Below are positions 8,437 to 17,704 of a DNA stretch of 64,000 nt, one piece after another (within the stretch, counting starts at the first letter, position 1; each line of letters starts with the position of its first letter). The notes beneath the pieces are model-generated. The model searched no databases. It was not told the DNA's origin and saw only the letters and a list, made by a program, of their open reading frames with translations. The translations under genes were made by a program, and so were the position numbers. This stretch comes from Bacillota bacterium (GTDB taxonomy: Bacteria; Bacillota; Clostridia; Acetivibrionales; DSM-1351). The stretch is taken from assembly GCA_023398105.1 (NCBI GenBank), contig JAEWST010000118.1:1-64000 (forward strand), in the 5' to 3' direction.

Positions 8437-10272
8437 ATGAGTAGATTTTTCAGCTTTGTAAAACGCACATGGATATTGTTTGTTCTAATGTTAAGTTTAG
8501 GCTTCGTATCTTTTTTTGACAGTGCTAAGGCTATCGACAGAGCTTTGCAGGATTATATATTTACAATTGATTCACCAACACGGAGCGAAAATATATTTGT
8601 TATAGGTATTGATAGCGATACGCTTGATGAAATAGGCCCTTGGGGAACTTGGTCAAGAGGTGTATTAGGTGAATTGATTAATACATTAAATGCTGAATCA
8701 GAAAATGCACCTTCTGTTATAGGAATAGATATTATGTACTTTGGGAACAAAGAGGAGGACTTAGAGGGAGATGAGTATCTGGCAGCTGCAGCGGAAACTG
8801 CTGGGAATGTTGTTGTAGCTAATGAAATTCATTTTGGAAAAGAAATAGACAATGAAGGATCATTTGATTTTTTTGTTGTTGATAAAATAGACCAACCGTA
8901 TGATGCTCTAAAAAGTGTTACTAGGCAGGGCTTTATAAATACTATTCCTGATATTGCGGATAATAAAGTGCGCAAATCCTTGCAAAAAGTAACCTATGGG
9001 GATAGAGAATACTATAGCTTTGCATATGAGATATATAAGCTATTTGCTGAAAAGAAGGGGTTGTCAATAACAAAACAACCAAAGCTTGATTATAGAAATC
9101 AATGGAATATTGAATATGCATCAGGTGACTATGGAGGATACTCCTTATCAAAAGTACTATCAGGAGAAATACCAGCTAGTGAATTTAAGGATGGTATAGT
9201 CATTATTGGTCCATATAGTACTGGAATGCAGGATGGATATTTCACTCCAATTGATAATAATCAGTTATTCGGGGTGGATATTCATGCAAATATAGTTCAG
9301 TGTCTAATAGATAATAGATTTAAGCATGAAGCACCTAGGAATACTCAAACAATTATTCTGATGGCTTTAATGACTTTACTATATATATGTTTTAGAAAAA
9401 TTAATATTAAGCTATCGTCATTAATATTTGTGGGAACTATGTTTTGTGGAGTAGTAATACCATTTTTATTATATAGAATTGGAATAGTTATAAGTATATT
9501 TTACCCTTTACTTACGATAATTTTACTATATTTGTTTTGTTTGATCTGGAATTATATAATTGAAATACTCCGACGAAAGAGAATAACAGATAGCTTCAAA
9601 AAGTACGTTGCACCTCAAGTTGTCGACACTCTAGTTAAGGATGGAATTGATGAACTAAAGCTGGGTGGAGTCAAAAGGGACATTGCAGTTCTTTTTGTGG
9701 ATATAAGAGGGTTTTCAACTATGTCTGAAAAACTAAATCCAGAACAGGTTGTTGAAATTCTAAATGATTATTTAAACTTAACATCAACAGCAATTTTTAA
9801 ATTTGGTGGTACTTTAGATAAATTCATTGGGGATGCAACAATGGCTGTATTCAATGCACCTTTAGATATAGAGAATCCTGTATTAAAGGCTATTTGTGCA
9901 GCACTAGATATGTTAAAGGGAGCAAAGCAGCTCAGCGAAAAAAGCTTTGCTAAATATGGAACTAAAGTAACCTTTGGTATTGGCATTAATTATGGTACAG
10001 CTGTTGTGGGGAATATTGGTGCTACATTTAGGATGGAATATACAGCTATTGGAGACGCAGTCAATACAGCACAGAGGCTTGAAAGCAATGCTAAGCCAGG
10101 GCAAATTTTGATAAGTGATAGCGTGTATAAAGTGGTTGAGGATTTTGTTAAGGTGACGCCTATTGGCATGATACCACTTAAGGGGAAAAGTGAGGAAGTG
10201 TCTGTATACCAGCTAGATGGATTGGCAGTAGAGGAATTAGAAAAGGAAATGCAAATGATAAAAGAGGTTTAA
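8437..10272 (+). CDS. CHASE2-domain class III adenylate cyclase
   Basis: 611 residues: a signal-anchor helix (about 10-27), an extracytoplasmic CHASE2 sensor (about 30-290), three membrane helices (about 305-375) and a cytoplasmic cyclase domain (about 405-590). Both metal Asp residues are visible (Asp422 in FVDIRGFS, Asp466 in FIGDATMAVF). So are the adenine-selecting Lys462 and Thr536 and the transition-state Asn543/Arg547 in GDAVNTAQRLE, so it should be active and make cAMP from ATP. CHASE2 ligands are unknown. The gene sits 24 bases after the HD-GYP gene and 24 before the DUF3307 gene. cAMP signalling is uncommon in clostridia, which makes the gene notable. Confidence 0.9.
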   Translation: MSRFFSFVKRTWILFVLMLSLGFVSFFDSAKAIDRALQDYIFTIDSPTRSENIFVIGIDSDTLDEIGPWGTWSRGVLGELINTLNAESENAPSVIGIDIMYFGNKEEDLEGDEYLAAAAETAGNVVVANEIHFGKEIDNEGSFDFFVVDKIDQPYDALKSVTRQGFINTIPDIADNKVRKSLQKVTYGDREYYSFAYEIYKLFAEKKGLSITKQPKLDYRNQWNIEYASGDYGGYSLSKVLSGEIPASEFKDGIVIIGPYSTGMQDGYFTPIDNNQLFGVDIHANIVQCLIDNRFKHEAPRNTQTIILMALMTLLYICFRKINIKLSSLIFVGTMFCGVVIPFLLYRIGIVISIFYPLLTIILLYLFCLIWNYIIEILRRKRITDSFKKYVAPQVVDTLVKDGIDELKLGGVKRDIAVLFVDIRGFSTMSEKLNPEQVVEILNDYLNLTSTAIFKFGGTLDKFIGDATMAVFNAPLDIENPVLKAICAALDMLKGAKQLSEKSFAKYGTKVTFGIGINYGTAVVGNIGATFRMEYTAIGDAVNTAQRLESNAKPGQILISDSVYKVVEDFVKVTPIGMIPLKGKSEEVSVYQLDGLAVEELEKEMQMIKEV

Positions 10273-10296
10273 AAATAATTTTGGGACGGTAAACAA

Positions 10297-10989
10297 ATGC
10301 AAAATATAGATTTTCTAATGGCATTAATTTTTACACATCTTTTGGGTGATTTTGTTTTTCAGACATCAAAACTTGCACAAAGCAAAGCGGAGTCTATTAG
10401 GGGCGTTTTGAAGCATGTTATAATAGTTTTTATTATTAACATAGTATTTCTTTTTAACTATGGTATGCTTGGAGAAGTAATAGCAATAATAACAACAGGA
10501 ACACATTTTTTTATAGATTATTCCAAAATGAAAACTAAAAGGTATTATAAGATTACGTCAATACATAGTATTATTGATCAAATATTCCATTTTGCAGTAA
10601 TAAGTATCTGTTATTATTGCTTTAGAAATATTGTAAATGCACCGATAATAAAATTAGAATATATTGGTATACTGAATTATTTAATAATCATAACCTATGT
10701 ATCTACTGTGATTGCAAAAATGATGTTGTGTGATATTTGTAAAAATCAGACCATACCATGTGAATTTTTTAAAAAAAATGAGAGGATATTTGATTCCTTT
10801 ATTATTTTGGCTATTGTTTTTTCGTTTATTAATACCATATTGGGAATAACTGTATTAGTCATAGCAGCAACAATATTCTACTTCGTTGAAATTAATTATT
10901 TCAAATTCTCCCAAAAACAAACAATTCTTAAAGCAGTAGTATATTTAGTTTTTGCCTGTGCATTTAGATTCTTAGTGAACTTATCATGA
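10297..10989 (+). CDS. DUF3307 membrane protein
   Basis: 230 residues with about six hydrophobic helices. It starts with the DUF3307 signature: ALIFTHLLGDFVFQTSKLAQSKAES, in which the HLLGDFVFQ segment (about residues 13-21) is the hallmark; a second acidic/aromatic motif THFFIDYSKMK follows near residue 70. Function of the family is unknown. Position as third gene of a tightly spaced unit with an HD-GYP enzyme and a CHASE2 cyclase suggests a membrane partner in that signalling unit; this is inference from context only. Confidence 0.8.
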   Translation: MQNIDFLMALIFTHLLGDFVFQTSKLAQSKAESIRGVLKHVIIVFIINIVFLFNYGMLGEVIAIITTGTHFFIDYSKMKTKRYYKITSIHSIIDQIFHFAVISICYYCFRNIVNAPIIKLEYIGILNYLIIITYVSTVIAKMMLCDICKNQTIPCEFFKKNERIFDSFIILAIVFSFINTILGITVLVIAATIFYFVEINYFKFSQKQTILKAVVYLVFACAFRFLVNLS

Positions 10990-11170
10990 CGGCATATGAT
11001 TAATAACGATGTTTTTTTGCCCTAAAGAGGCACTTTGAAAACAATCTCCTACATTATGTTGGAGATGAAAGATAAGGTTAAGAGCTTAAGTATTATTATA
11101 CCAAGGTTTATCATGGAAAATTAGTACAGAATGTTGAGAGTCTTAAATTCACAAAAAGGGAGGACAGTCT

Positions 11171-12802
11171 TTGCAGTATTTGGTGGGACATATCCAAATG
11201 CTATGCATGGAAACAAATATGAAGAGGCATACAATAATAAAATTTTTTTCACTAGCTATTGCTAGTATTATGGCATTTCAAATGATGGGTAATACTGTTG
11301 ACGCCATTGTTTCCCATCAATGGGCTAAAGTTTATATTAATGAGTTAAAGCAAGACCAACAGATGAATGACTACATAGAGCAAAGTGCATTTTTAAAGAA
11401 ACTGGATAAATATATTACTAAGGAAGAATTTTTAAGGCTGATTACCTGCAAAATGAATAAGGAAATATCGGATAGCATAAATAAACAATTGGATACGGAG
11501 TATATAAAGAACTTAAAAGATAGTATTACTCGTGAAGAAGCTGTAACTATTGCCGGAGTGCTTTGTAAGCTAGAATCCTACAATCAAGTTACATTTAATG
11601 ATAAAAACAGTATATCGGAGGATGCATGTAATTATATTTCTGCATTTCAAGAGCATGGGATAGTTATCGGATATGGAAATAATAAATTCATTCCAGAAAA
11701 TAAGCTTACTATTGCAGAAGCTATTGTTATAGCAAGTAAGCTTATAAAGAAAGGCTTCATTTCTTCAAATAAAGTAATTGACATTGCTGGAGACAAAAAC
11801 GGTTATAGCGACGGAGCAGCAGCACAGGCGAATTTTTATAGACCCATTGGATTATGTAATGACAAAAATAATGGTATATTGGTTGTTGACTCATATAATA
11901 ATTTGATACGAAGAATATTTAATCAAAATGTTGAAACAGTTGCAGGGAAGAAGTTAGACAGAAAGGATATTTATGGAATTCCCAGTGGAGGACATTTAGA
12001 TACAGATAAAAGCCAAGCACTATTTAATAAACCACAGTTTGCGACTGTTAATGAAAATGGAGATATATTAGTATCAGATACTGAGAATAATTGCATACGA
12101 CTTATTTCAAATGCCAAAGTTACATCATTAAATAGTACGACATCTGCAGGATACAGAGATGGTATGCTGGAAACAGCACTTTTTAATAAACCGTCGGATA
12201 TTGTATATGACAAGTTAGGAAATGTTTATGTTGCAGACACTTTAAATAATTGTATTAGGTATATTGATATGAAAAAAGGTGAAGTGTCGACTTTTGCAGG
12301 GAAACAGTCAATTTCAGGCTTAAAGGATGGAGCAATAAGCAATTCATTATTTAACCAGCCTGTGGGTTTGGCTATAGACAAAAATGGAGTTCTATATGTT
12401 TCAGATTGCGGAAATCAGAGAATCAGAAAGATTGAGAAGGGTATTGTTTCAACAGTAGCTGGCTCGGGAGAGAATATACTTGAAGGAACTAGCTATATAG
12501 AAGGAGGATACGCCGACGGCAAAAGGAATGAGGCAAGATTTAATTTTCCAAGTGGCATTGATGTCAGTGATAATGGAATAATTTTTGTTGCAGATACCAA
12601 AAATCATAGAATAAGAGCAATAACCAGTACATCAGTTGTTACAGTAGCAGGCAACGGTGAAGCAGGATATTTCTCAAGTATGTCAAGAGCATCGGCTTTT
12701 AATGAGCCATCGGACGTTCTTGTTAGTGGTAACAAGATATATGTAAGTGATACATTTAATGCTAAAATAAGGGTAATTAATATTGACACAAGCTGGAAAT
12801 AG
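11171..12802 (+). CDS. Secreted protein with SLH-like region and NHL repeats
   Basis: 543 residues from a TTG start with a well-spaced GGGAGG; an alternative ATG at 11219 begins the classical signal peptide (MKRHTIIKFFSLAIASIMAF) but has only a weak ribosome site. After the signal come S-layer-homology-like segments (about 75-195, for example VIGYGNNKFIPENKLTIAEA). At least five NHL-type repeats follow (about 200-540) with motifs VVDSYNNLIRRI, VSDTENNCIRLI, VADTLNNCIRYI, VSDCGNQRIRKI and VADTKNHRIRAI. NHL repeats form a beta-propeller used for binding. The protein is probably displayed at the cell wall. It sits between the cyclase unit and the FecR-domain gene in the same direction. Confidence 0.8.
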   Translation: MQYLVGHIQMLCMETNMKRHTIIKFFSLAIASIMAFQMMGNTVDAIVSHQWAKVYINELKQDQQMNDYIEQSAFLKKLDKYITKEEFLRLITCKMNKEISDSINKQLDTEYIKNLKDSITREEAVTIAGVLCKLESYNQVTFNDKNSISEDACNYISAFQEHGIVIGYGNNKFIPENKLTIAEAIVIASKLIKKGFISSNKVIDIAGDKNGYSDGAAAQANFYRPIGLCNDKNNGILVVDSYNNLIRRIFNQNVETVAGKKLDRKDIYGIPSGGHLDTDKSQALFNKPQFATVNENGDILVSDTENNCIRLISNAKVTSLNSTTSAGYRDGMLETALFNKPSDIVYDKLGNVYVADTLNNCIRYIDMKKGEVSTFAGKQSISGLKDGAISNSLFNQPVGLAIDKNGVLYVSDCGNQRIRKIEKGIVSTVAGSGENILEGTSYIEGGYADGKRNEARFNFPSGIDVSDNGIIFVADTKNHRIRAITSTSVVTVAGNGEAGYFSSMSRASAFNEPSDVLVSGNKIYVSDTFNAKIRVINIDTSWK

Positions 12803-12927
12803 GTATAAACTATAATTATAGATAAAAAATATGTCGATTATTGCATTTACTTGACTGCAATAATTGATGAAAAACGATAGAGTAACCTATAATGTGACGA
12901 ATCCTAATTGATAAAGGAGGGCGAATC

Positions 12928-14181
12928 ATGAGGCGTCAATCAATAAAAGTATTATCCATGATGCTTGTATTGCTGTTTGCTTTAACTTCAATAGAGTTAG
13001 TGCCAGTATTAGCAGTTGAAGGACGAACAGCAAAGATATACGATTATAGCAACACTGCAACTGTTATGAGGGGAAAATCAAGCTTAAAAGTGTACAAAGG
13101 CATGAGACTAAAAGAGGGAGATACCATTAAAACAGGTGCAGACTCTATTGTATACATTGAAATTGATAGCGATAAAGTAGTTAAAATGGATTCTTCAACT
13201 ATTATTACTATAAGTAATTTTGAGGGTACAGATAAAAATGGAAGTATAAATATTAGCCTTTCAAGCGGTAAGATATATAATGATATAAAGAAAAAACTTA
13301 CAAAAAATTCTACATATAAAGTAAGAACACCAAATGCAGTAATGGGTGTAAGAGGCACCACGTTTGTTGTAGGCATTAATCCTTTAGAGAACAATAGCGA
13401 TCAGACAGAATTAGCTGTTTTAGATGGAACTGTAGCTTTTGCACCTTTGCAGCAAGAGAATTTAAATGTATTTGTTGAAATGAATGAAAAAGTAAATACT
13501 ACTCAACTAACAGAAGATAAACTACCATTAGTAACAAAATTAAATACAACGGATTTAGGTACATTTGAGCTAGAAGAAATAGTCAATAATTCAGAACTAA
13601 AAAATAATATAAGTGAAGTTCTAAAACAAGAAAATACCACTCTAGATAATGTTTTTGAGCAGGCTAAAAAGCGTGAGAATAAGGATGAGTTTATAGAATC
13701 TGATTTAGGTGGAAAAGATAGCACAAATAATAAAGATAACAACGAAAACGGGAATGGAAACGGAAATCCAAATGCCAACCCTAATAACAACGGAGATGGC
13801 AATGGAAATCCAAATGCCAATCCTAACAACAACGGAGATGGCAATGGAAATCCAAATGCCAATCCTAACAACAACGGAGATGGCAATGGAAATCCAAATG
13901 CCAATCCTAACAACAACGGAAATGGTAATGGAAACACTAAGCCTAACAATGGAGGCAACGGAAACCCAAATGCCAATCCTAACAATAACGGAAATGGTAA
14001 TGGAAACTCCACACAAGATAATGGAGGCAACGGAAATCCAAATGCCAATCCTAACAACAACGGAAACGGTAATGGAAAATCCACACAAAATAATGGAGGC
14101 AACGGAAATTGGAATTGGTCACCGATATTAGGCGGTTATGGAAATAGCTATTTTAATTGGTTTCCTATACCGTTTAATTAA
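12928..14181 (+). CDS. Secreted FecR-domain protein with Asn/Gly-rich tandem-repeat tail
   Basis: 417 residues: a signal peptide (about 1-30), a FecR domain (about 35-165, hallmark KVRTPNAVMGVRGTTF near 130-145), a charged linker (to about 268) and a tail of 14-residue units NGDGNGNPNANPNN. In Gram-negatives FecR relays a surface signal to a sigma factor; in Firmicutes the secreted FecR domain is of unknown role. The tail ends in an aromatic stretch (about 395-417, many Trp/Tyr/Phe). The start ATG follows AAAGGAGGG. The gene closes the 7-14 kb signalling block. Confidence 0.85.
   Translation: MRRQSIKVLSMMLVLLFALTSIELVPVLAVEGRTAKIYDYSNTATVMRGKSSLKVYKGMRLKEGDTIKTGADSIVYIEIDSDKVVKMDSSTIITISNFEGTDKNGSINISLSSGKIYNDIKKKLTKNSTYKVRTPNAVMGVRGTTFVVGINPLENNSDQTELAVLDGTVAFAPLQQENLNVFVEMNEKVNTTQLTEDKLPLVTKLNTTDLGTFELEEIVNNSELKNNISEVLKQENTTLDNVFEQAKKRENKDEFIESDLGGKDSTNNKDNNENGNGNGNPNANPNNNGDGNGNPNANPNNNGDGNGNPNANPNNNGDGNGNPNANPNNNGNGNGNTKPNNGGNGNPNANPNNNGNGNGNSTQDNGGNGNPNANPNNNGNGNGKSTQNNGGNGNWNWSPILGGYGNSYFNWFPIPFN
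13748..14108 (+). repeat. In-frame tandem repeats in the FecR protein tail
   Basis: 42-base units encoding a 14-residue Asn/Gly/Pro motif. The first three or four are nearly identical at the DNA level, followed by longer variants carrying TKPNNGG, STQDNGG and STQNNGG insertions. Copy number is likely to vary between strains. Confidence 0.9.
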
Positions 14182-14308
14182 CGGCAATTGGAATTAGTAT
14201 GAAATATTATAGAGATAAAACAGTTAAAGTATAATATGTTACCAAATATAGGAATATACACTAAAAGATGAAGCTAAAGCTAATTTAATTCTAAAGTGAC
14301 GAGTATAT

Positions 14309-14358
14309 GGACAGTTTTTTGTTTATGCGTTAGCATTTGCAAAATAACTGTCCCTTTA
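14309..14358 (+). terminator. Probable terminator after the FecR gene
   Basis: GGACAGTT (14309-14316) pairs with AACTGTCC (14346-14353), followed by CTTTAATTT. The loop is long (29 bases) and the T-tract imperfect. Confidence 0.5.
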
Positions 14359-14504
14359 ATTTAGAATTTGGAAATTTATATGTTTAAGAATATTAAGAGA
14401 TATTTTTATCTATGTTCTTATATGTATACAAAAGTAAAATTCCAGACAAATAATTTGAAATATTCAGGGATTAAAAAATGGGGGATATACTTTCAGCTTA
14501 TATG

Positions 14505-14601
14505 AGGTGCAAGAATACAAAGTGTATTATCGAAGGTGGAAGTAAGTTCCCTATAGCGTCCATTGTGGCACCTTGCACATATGCAAGCAATAGATTTTTT
14601 T
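14505..14601 (+). ncRNA. Candidate structured regulatory RNA upstream of deoB
   Basis: GTGCAAG (14507-14513) can close with CTTGCAC (14572-14578) around several small hairpins: AATAC/GTATT, GGAA/TTCC and CCA/TGG. The same CTTGCA can instead pair with TGCAAG (14582-14587), and this second hairpin is followed by seven T (14595-14601), like a terminator. Two mutually exclusive pairings sharing one strand is the layout of a riboswitch or attenuator. No known class is recognised. deoB starts 130 bases downstream on the same strand. A 66-codon open frame crosses the stretch but looks accidental. Confidence 0.35.
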
Positions 14602-14730
14602 ACAGCTTAGGTCAAGTTGCTCGCAAAGCAAATTCCTTGATAGATAATTGTGATAAAATGTATAATATATATTATTAATTAAGTATAATTGAATCATTGA
14701 ACTAATAATAAAGACAAGGAGAAATTTTCT

Positions 14731-15906
14731 ATGAGAAATATAAATAGAGTAGTTTTAATTGTGTTAGATAGTGTGGGTATAGGTGAACTTCCAGATGCAG
14801 CTGAGTACGGAGATAATGGAAGCAATACCGTGGGAAATATTGTAAAGGTATGTGGTGGTATTGATATTCCTAATTTGAGCAAGCTTGGCATGGGAAAGAT
14901 AGATGGAGTTAATTATTTATTAGTGCCTCAAAAGATAGAAGGCTGCTATGGAAGAATGGCAGAGGTATCTAAAGGAAAGGATACAATTACGGGACATTGG
15001 GAAATAGCAGGTCTACAGCTTGAATATCCATTTCCAACATATCCTCAAGGTTTCTCTGAGGAAATATTAGAAAAATTCCAAAAGCTTACAGGGAGAGGTG
15101 TGCTTGCTAATTGTACAGCTTCAGGAACAGAAATAATTAAGGAGTATGGCGAGGAACACATGAACACGGGTAAACTGATTGTATACACATCCGCTGACAG
15201 TGTTTTTCAAATAGCTGCTCATGAAGAGATAGTTCCTTTAGAAGAATTGTATAGAATATGCCAGATTGCCAGAGATATGCTTCAAGGCAGAGATATGGTT
15301 GGACGAGTAATTGCTAGACCATTTATAGGGAAGCCAGGTAGCTTTTCACGTACTGCAAATAGGAGAGACTTTGCTGCAGAGCCTACATCTGAGACCATAT
15401 TAGATAAAATCAAGCAAAAAGGCTTAGATGTAATAGCAGTAGGGAAAATAGAAGATATTTTTTCTAAAAAAGGAATTACTGAAGCAGAACATACCAAAAG
15501 TAATATGGACGGTGTTGATGTAACACTTAGTTATATGAATAAGCAAAACAAGGGTATAATATTTACAAATCTAGTAGATTTTGATATGGTTTTTGGGCAC
15601 AGGAATAATCCAGAGGGTTACAAACAGGCTATTGAGGAATTTGATAAACGTCTTCCTGAAATAATATCTAAAATGAGAGAGGATGACTTGCTTATTATTA
15701 CAGCCGACCATGGCTGTGATCCAACTACAGCCAGCACTGATCATTCAAGAGAGTATGTTCCCATTTTACTATACGGGAAAAAGACTAAAAAAAATATTAA
15801 TTTAGGAACTAGGAAAACTTTTTCTGATATTGCCAGTACAATTGCTGATATCTTTGAAATTGATAATACCTTCTCAGGGGTAAGCTTCATAGATGATATT
15901 TTATAG
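14731..15906 (+). CDS. deoB: Phosphopentomutase
   Basis: 391 residues, the usual length. It interconverts ribose-1-phosphate or deoxyribose-1-phosphate with the 5-phosphates in nucleoside salvage; cytoplasmic. The alkaline-phosphatase-superfamily metal sites are visible: VLIVLDSVGIGELPDA (first Asp, Mn ligand) at residues 7-22, the DTITGHWE segment with the phosphorylatable Thr near 85-92, FDMVFGHRNNP near 284-294, and TADHGCDPTT near 324-333 followed by a DHSRE His. The start ATG follows AAGGAGAAA. It heads a unit with cobU and cobS and may be controlled by the structured RNA upstream. Confidence 0.96.
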   Translation: MRNINRVVLIVLDSVGIGELPDAAEYGDNGSNTVGNIVKVCGGIDIPNLSKLGMGKIDGVNYLLVPQKIEGCYGRMAEVSKGKDTITGHWEIAGLQLEYPFPTYPQGFSEEILEKFQKLTGRGVLANCTASGTEIIKEYGEEHMNTGKLIVYTSADSVFQIAAHEEIVPLEELYRICQIARDMLQGRDMVGRVIARPFIGKPGSFSRTANRRDFAAEPTSETILDKIKQKGLDVIAVGKIEDIFSKKGITEAEHTKSNMDGVDVTLSYMNKQNKGIIFTNLVDFDMVFGHRNNPEGYKQAIEEFDKRLPEIISKMREDDLLIITADHGCDPTTASTDHSREYVPILLYGKKTKKNINLGTRKTFSDIASTIADIFEIDNTFSGVSFIDDIL

Positions 15907-15955
15907 GTTCATATCAACATTCGTACTGCGAAAGTTGAGTTGTTAATTAGTTAAA
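15907..15955 (+). repeat. R2 right-end fragment between deoB and cobU
   Basis: TGCGAAAGTTGAGTTGTTAA matches the outer right end of the R2 family; no left end is seen. A solo end or decayed copy. Confidence 0.45.
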
Positions 15956-15969
15956 TAAAGGAGACTGAG

Positions 15970-16527
15970 ATGTCTAGGTTAATACTAGTAACAGGTGGTG
16001 CTCGCAGTGGTAAGAGTACCTTTGCTGAAGGAAAAGCAAAGGAATGCGGGCAGAAGGTGCTTTATGTTGCAACATCAAAGCCTATTGATGATGAGATGAA
16101 GCAGAGAATTGCAAAGCATAAAGCACAAAGACCTTCTGAGTGGGAAACTCTTGAGGAATACAAAAATTTAGATTTTGCTATATCAAACCAAATACAGGGT
16201 AAAGAAGCAGTGCTTTTAGACTGTATTACAATAATGATTACAAATCTGATGTTTGAAAAGACTTTTGATTGGGATAGCTTGACAAGAGACGAGGTTCAAG
16301 AAATTGAAAATTCTATTCAACATCAGATTGAGAGTTTAATAGGTCTTTCGAAAATGACTGAAGTAACATTTGTGATAGTAACCAATGAAATAGGTCTTGG
16401 CATTGTTCCCGCTACAGCTCTGAGCAGGGATTTTAGGGATATTGCCGGAAGAATGAATCAATTAATTGCAAGAGCTGCAGATGAGGTATACTTTTGTGTG
16501 TCAGGTATACCAATTAAAATAAAATAA
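15970..16527 (+). CDS. cobU: Adenosylcobinamide kinase / adenosylcobinamide-phosphate guanylyltransferase
   Basis: 185 residues. The P-loop GGARSGKS (9-16) starts the protein, then the LDCITIMITNLM strand-helix near 80-91 and the VTNEIGLGIVP segment near 137-147 complete the CobU fold. The enzyme phosphorylates adenosylcobinamide and transfers GMP to it in the lower-ligand assembly of B12. The ATG follows AAAGGAGA. cobS lies 180 bases downstream; no other B12 genes and no cobalamin riboswitch are in the window, so this looks like a salvage pair. Confidence 0.95.
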   Translation: MSRLILVTGGARSGKSTFAEGKAKECGQKVLYVATSKPIDDEMKQRIAKHKAQRPSEWETLEEYKNLDFAISNQIQGKEAVLLDCITIMITNLMFEKTFDWDSLTRDEVQEIENSIQHQIESLIGLSKMTEVTFVIVTNEIGLGIVPATALSRDFRDIAGRMNQLIARAADEVYFCVSGIPIKIK

Positions 16528-16708
16528 TTTAATAATGTATAAATAACAAAAGCTTGTGCAAATATGTAATTGTTGAGAAACAAAACCTAAGTGTTAAAAA
16601 TATGTCTGTATATGTATCAGGTCGAAAAAGATAGTGCTTATATAGTAATGGGTATGTTAATGCTAATATGAGAATTGATACAGAGAATATAGGGGGAGGA
16701 ATATCAAA

Positions 16709-17461
16709 GTGAGGATAGCAATAAAGAGGCTGGTACTAATGCTACAATTTTTTACAAGAATACCAATCAAATTGAGGCTCTGTGCAAATGTTGAGGACTA
16801 TGGCAAAGGCTTGGTTTTTGCACCCTTGGTTGGAATAGTGATAGGAGTTATTTTGGGAACTTTTTCATTTGGATTGCTATATATGTTTTCAAAACCGCTA
16901 GTCGCTGCTATAGTTTTAATTTTATATATTTTAATAACAGGAGGGCTACACTTAGATGGCTTAGGTGATACCTTTGATGGGCTTTTTTCGAATCGGTCAA
17001 AAGAACGGATTTTGGAAATAATGAGAGACAGCAGGGTTGGAACAAATGCAGTATTAGCAATAGTAAGTGTTTTACTTATAAATTATGCAGCGTTATGCCA
17101 AATAGACAGTACATATTTTTTGAGGATAATAATATTGATGCCTATGGCAGGAAGAATTGGTTCATTAGTAAGTTCTGCAGTAGCTACTTATGCTAGAAGA
17201 GGAGAAGGTCTGGGGAAATCATTTATTGATTTCTGTGGCAAGAAGGAACTACTTTGTGGATTAATAATATATATTGTGATTAGTTTATTGACTTTTGACT
17301 ATAAAATGTGGATTGTTTTAGCAATTCCGCCTATAAGTGCATTTCTGCTAATAAAATTATTCAGCAAAAAGATTGATGGAGCAACAGGTGATATACTAGG
17401 AGCAGTGTGTGAACTCAATCAGAGTATATTCTTGTTATTTGCATGTGCAGTTATTAAGTAA
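16709..17461 (+). CDS. cobS: Adenosylcobinamide-GDP ribazoletransferase (cobalamin synthase)
   Basis: 250-residue integral membrane enzyme. It has the CobS signature FFTRIPI near the N-terminus, GGLHLDGLGDTFDGLFSN (about residues 76-93, Asp-rich active site), MRDSRVGTNA and the C-terminal KKIDGATGDILGA motif. It joins adenosylcobinamide-GDP and alpha-ribazole to give adenosylcobalamin, the step after CobU. The GTG start follows GGGGGAGGA. The 180 bases between cobU and cobS carry no recognised feature. Confidence 0.95.
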   Translation: MRIAIKRLVLMLQFFTRIPIKLRLCANVEDYGKGLVFAPLVGIVIGVILGTFSFGLLYMFSKPLVAAIVLILYILITGGLHLDGLGDTFDGLFSNRSKERILEIMRDSRVGTNAVLAIVSVLLINYAALCQIDSTYFLRIIILMPMAGRIGSLVSSAVATYARRGEGLGKSFIDFCGKKELLCGLIIYIVISLLTFDYKMWIVLAIPPISAFLLIKLFSKKIDGATGDILGAVCELNQSIFLLFACAVIK

Positions 17462-17463
17462 TA

Positions 17464-17600
17464 TAACTCAGCTTTCCTACATTAAAAATCTATCAGTGTG
17501 GGAGTCCTATCAATGGCTTGTTGCCGAAACAACTCGAAAGTATAGTTGGTACATTGTGCACGTTCGAGCCTAAAAAACGCAAGCGTTTTTTATAAATATG
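17464..17600. repeat. R2 MITE-like element, copy c (left part) with terminator-like centre
   Basis: Left end AACTCAGCTTTCC, then CTATCAGTGTG, ATCAATGGCTTGTTGCCGAAA and an internal GCACGTTCGAGCC block shared with copies near 28150 and 60800. A perfect palindrome AAAAAACGCAAGCGTTTTTT (17573-17592) can act as the cobS terminator. No right end is recognised. Confidence 0.65.
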
Positions 17601-17704
17601 GGTGGTATTTACTTAAATGATGTGCTTTTGAATTCGTAAATGCTTTAGCTGTATTTACACATTGTTTAATTCCAGAAAGAAATGAGATATATCTTATTTA
17701 CATA

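Noticed and set aside
13503..14102. Long minus-strand frames across the FecR repeat tail
   Set aside because: They arise because the 42-base repeat is open in several frames; product is an artificial Pro/Leu or Ile/Val repeat.
14478..14678. 66-codon open frame upstream of deoB
   Set aside because: No ribosome site, no family resemblance, and it crosses a strongly paired stretch better explained as structured RNA.
14182..17461. Cobalamin riboswitch for cobU/cobS
   Set aside because: The B12-box pattern is not found before deoB, cobU or cobS.
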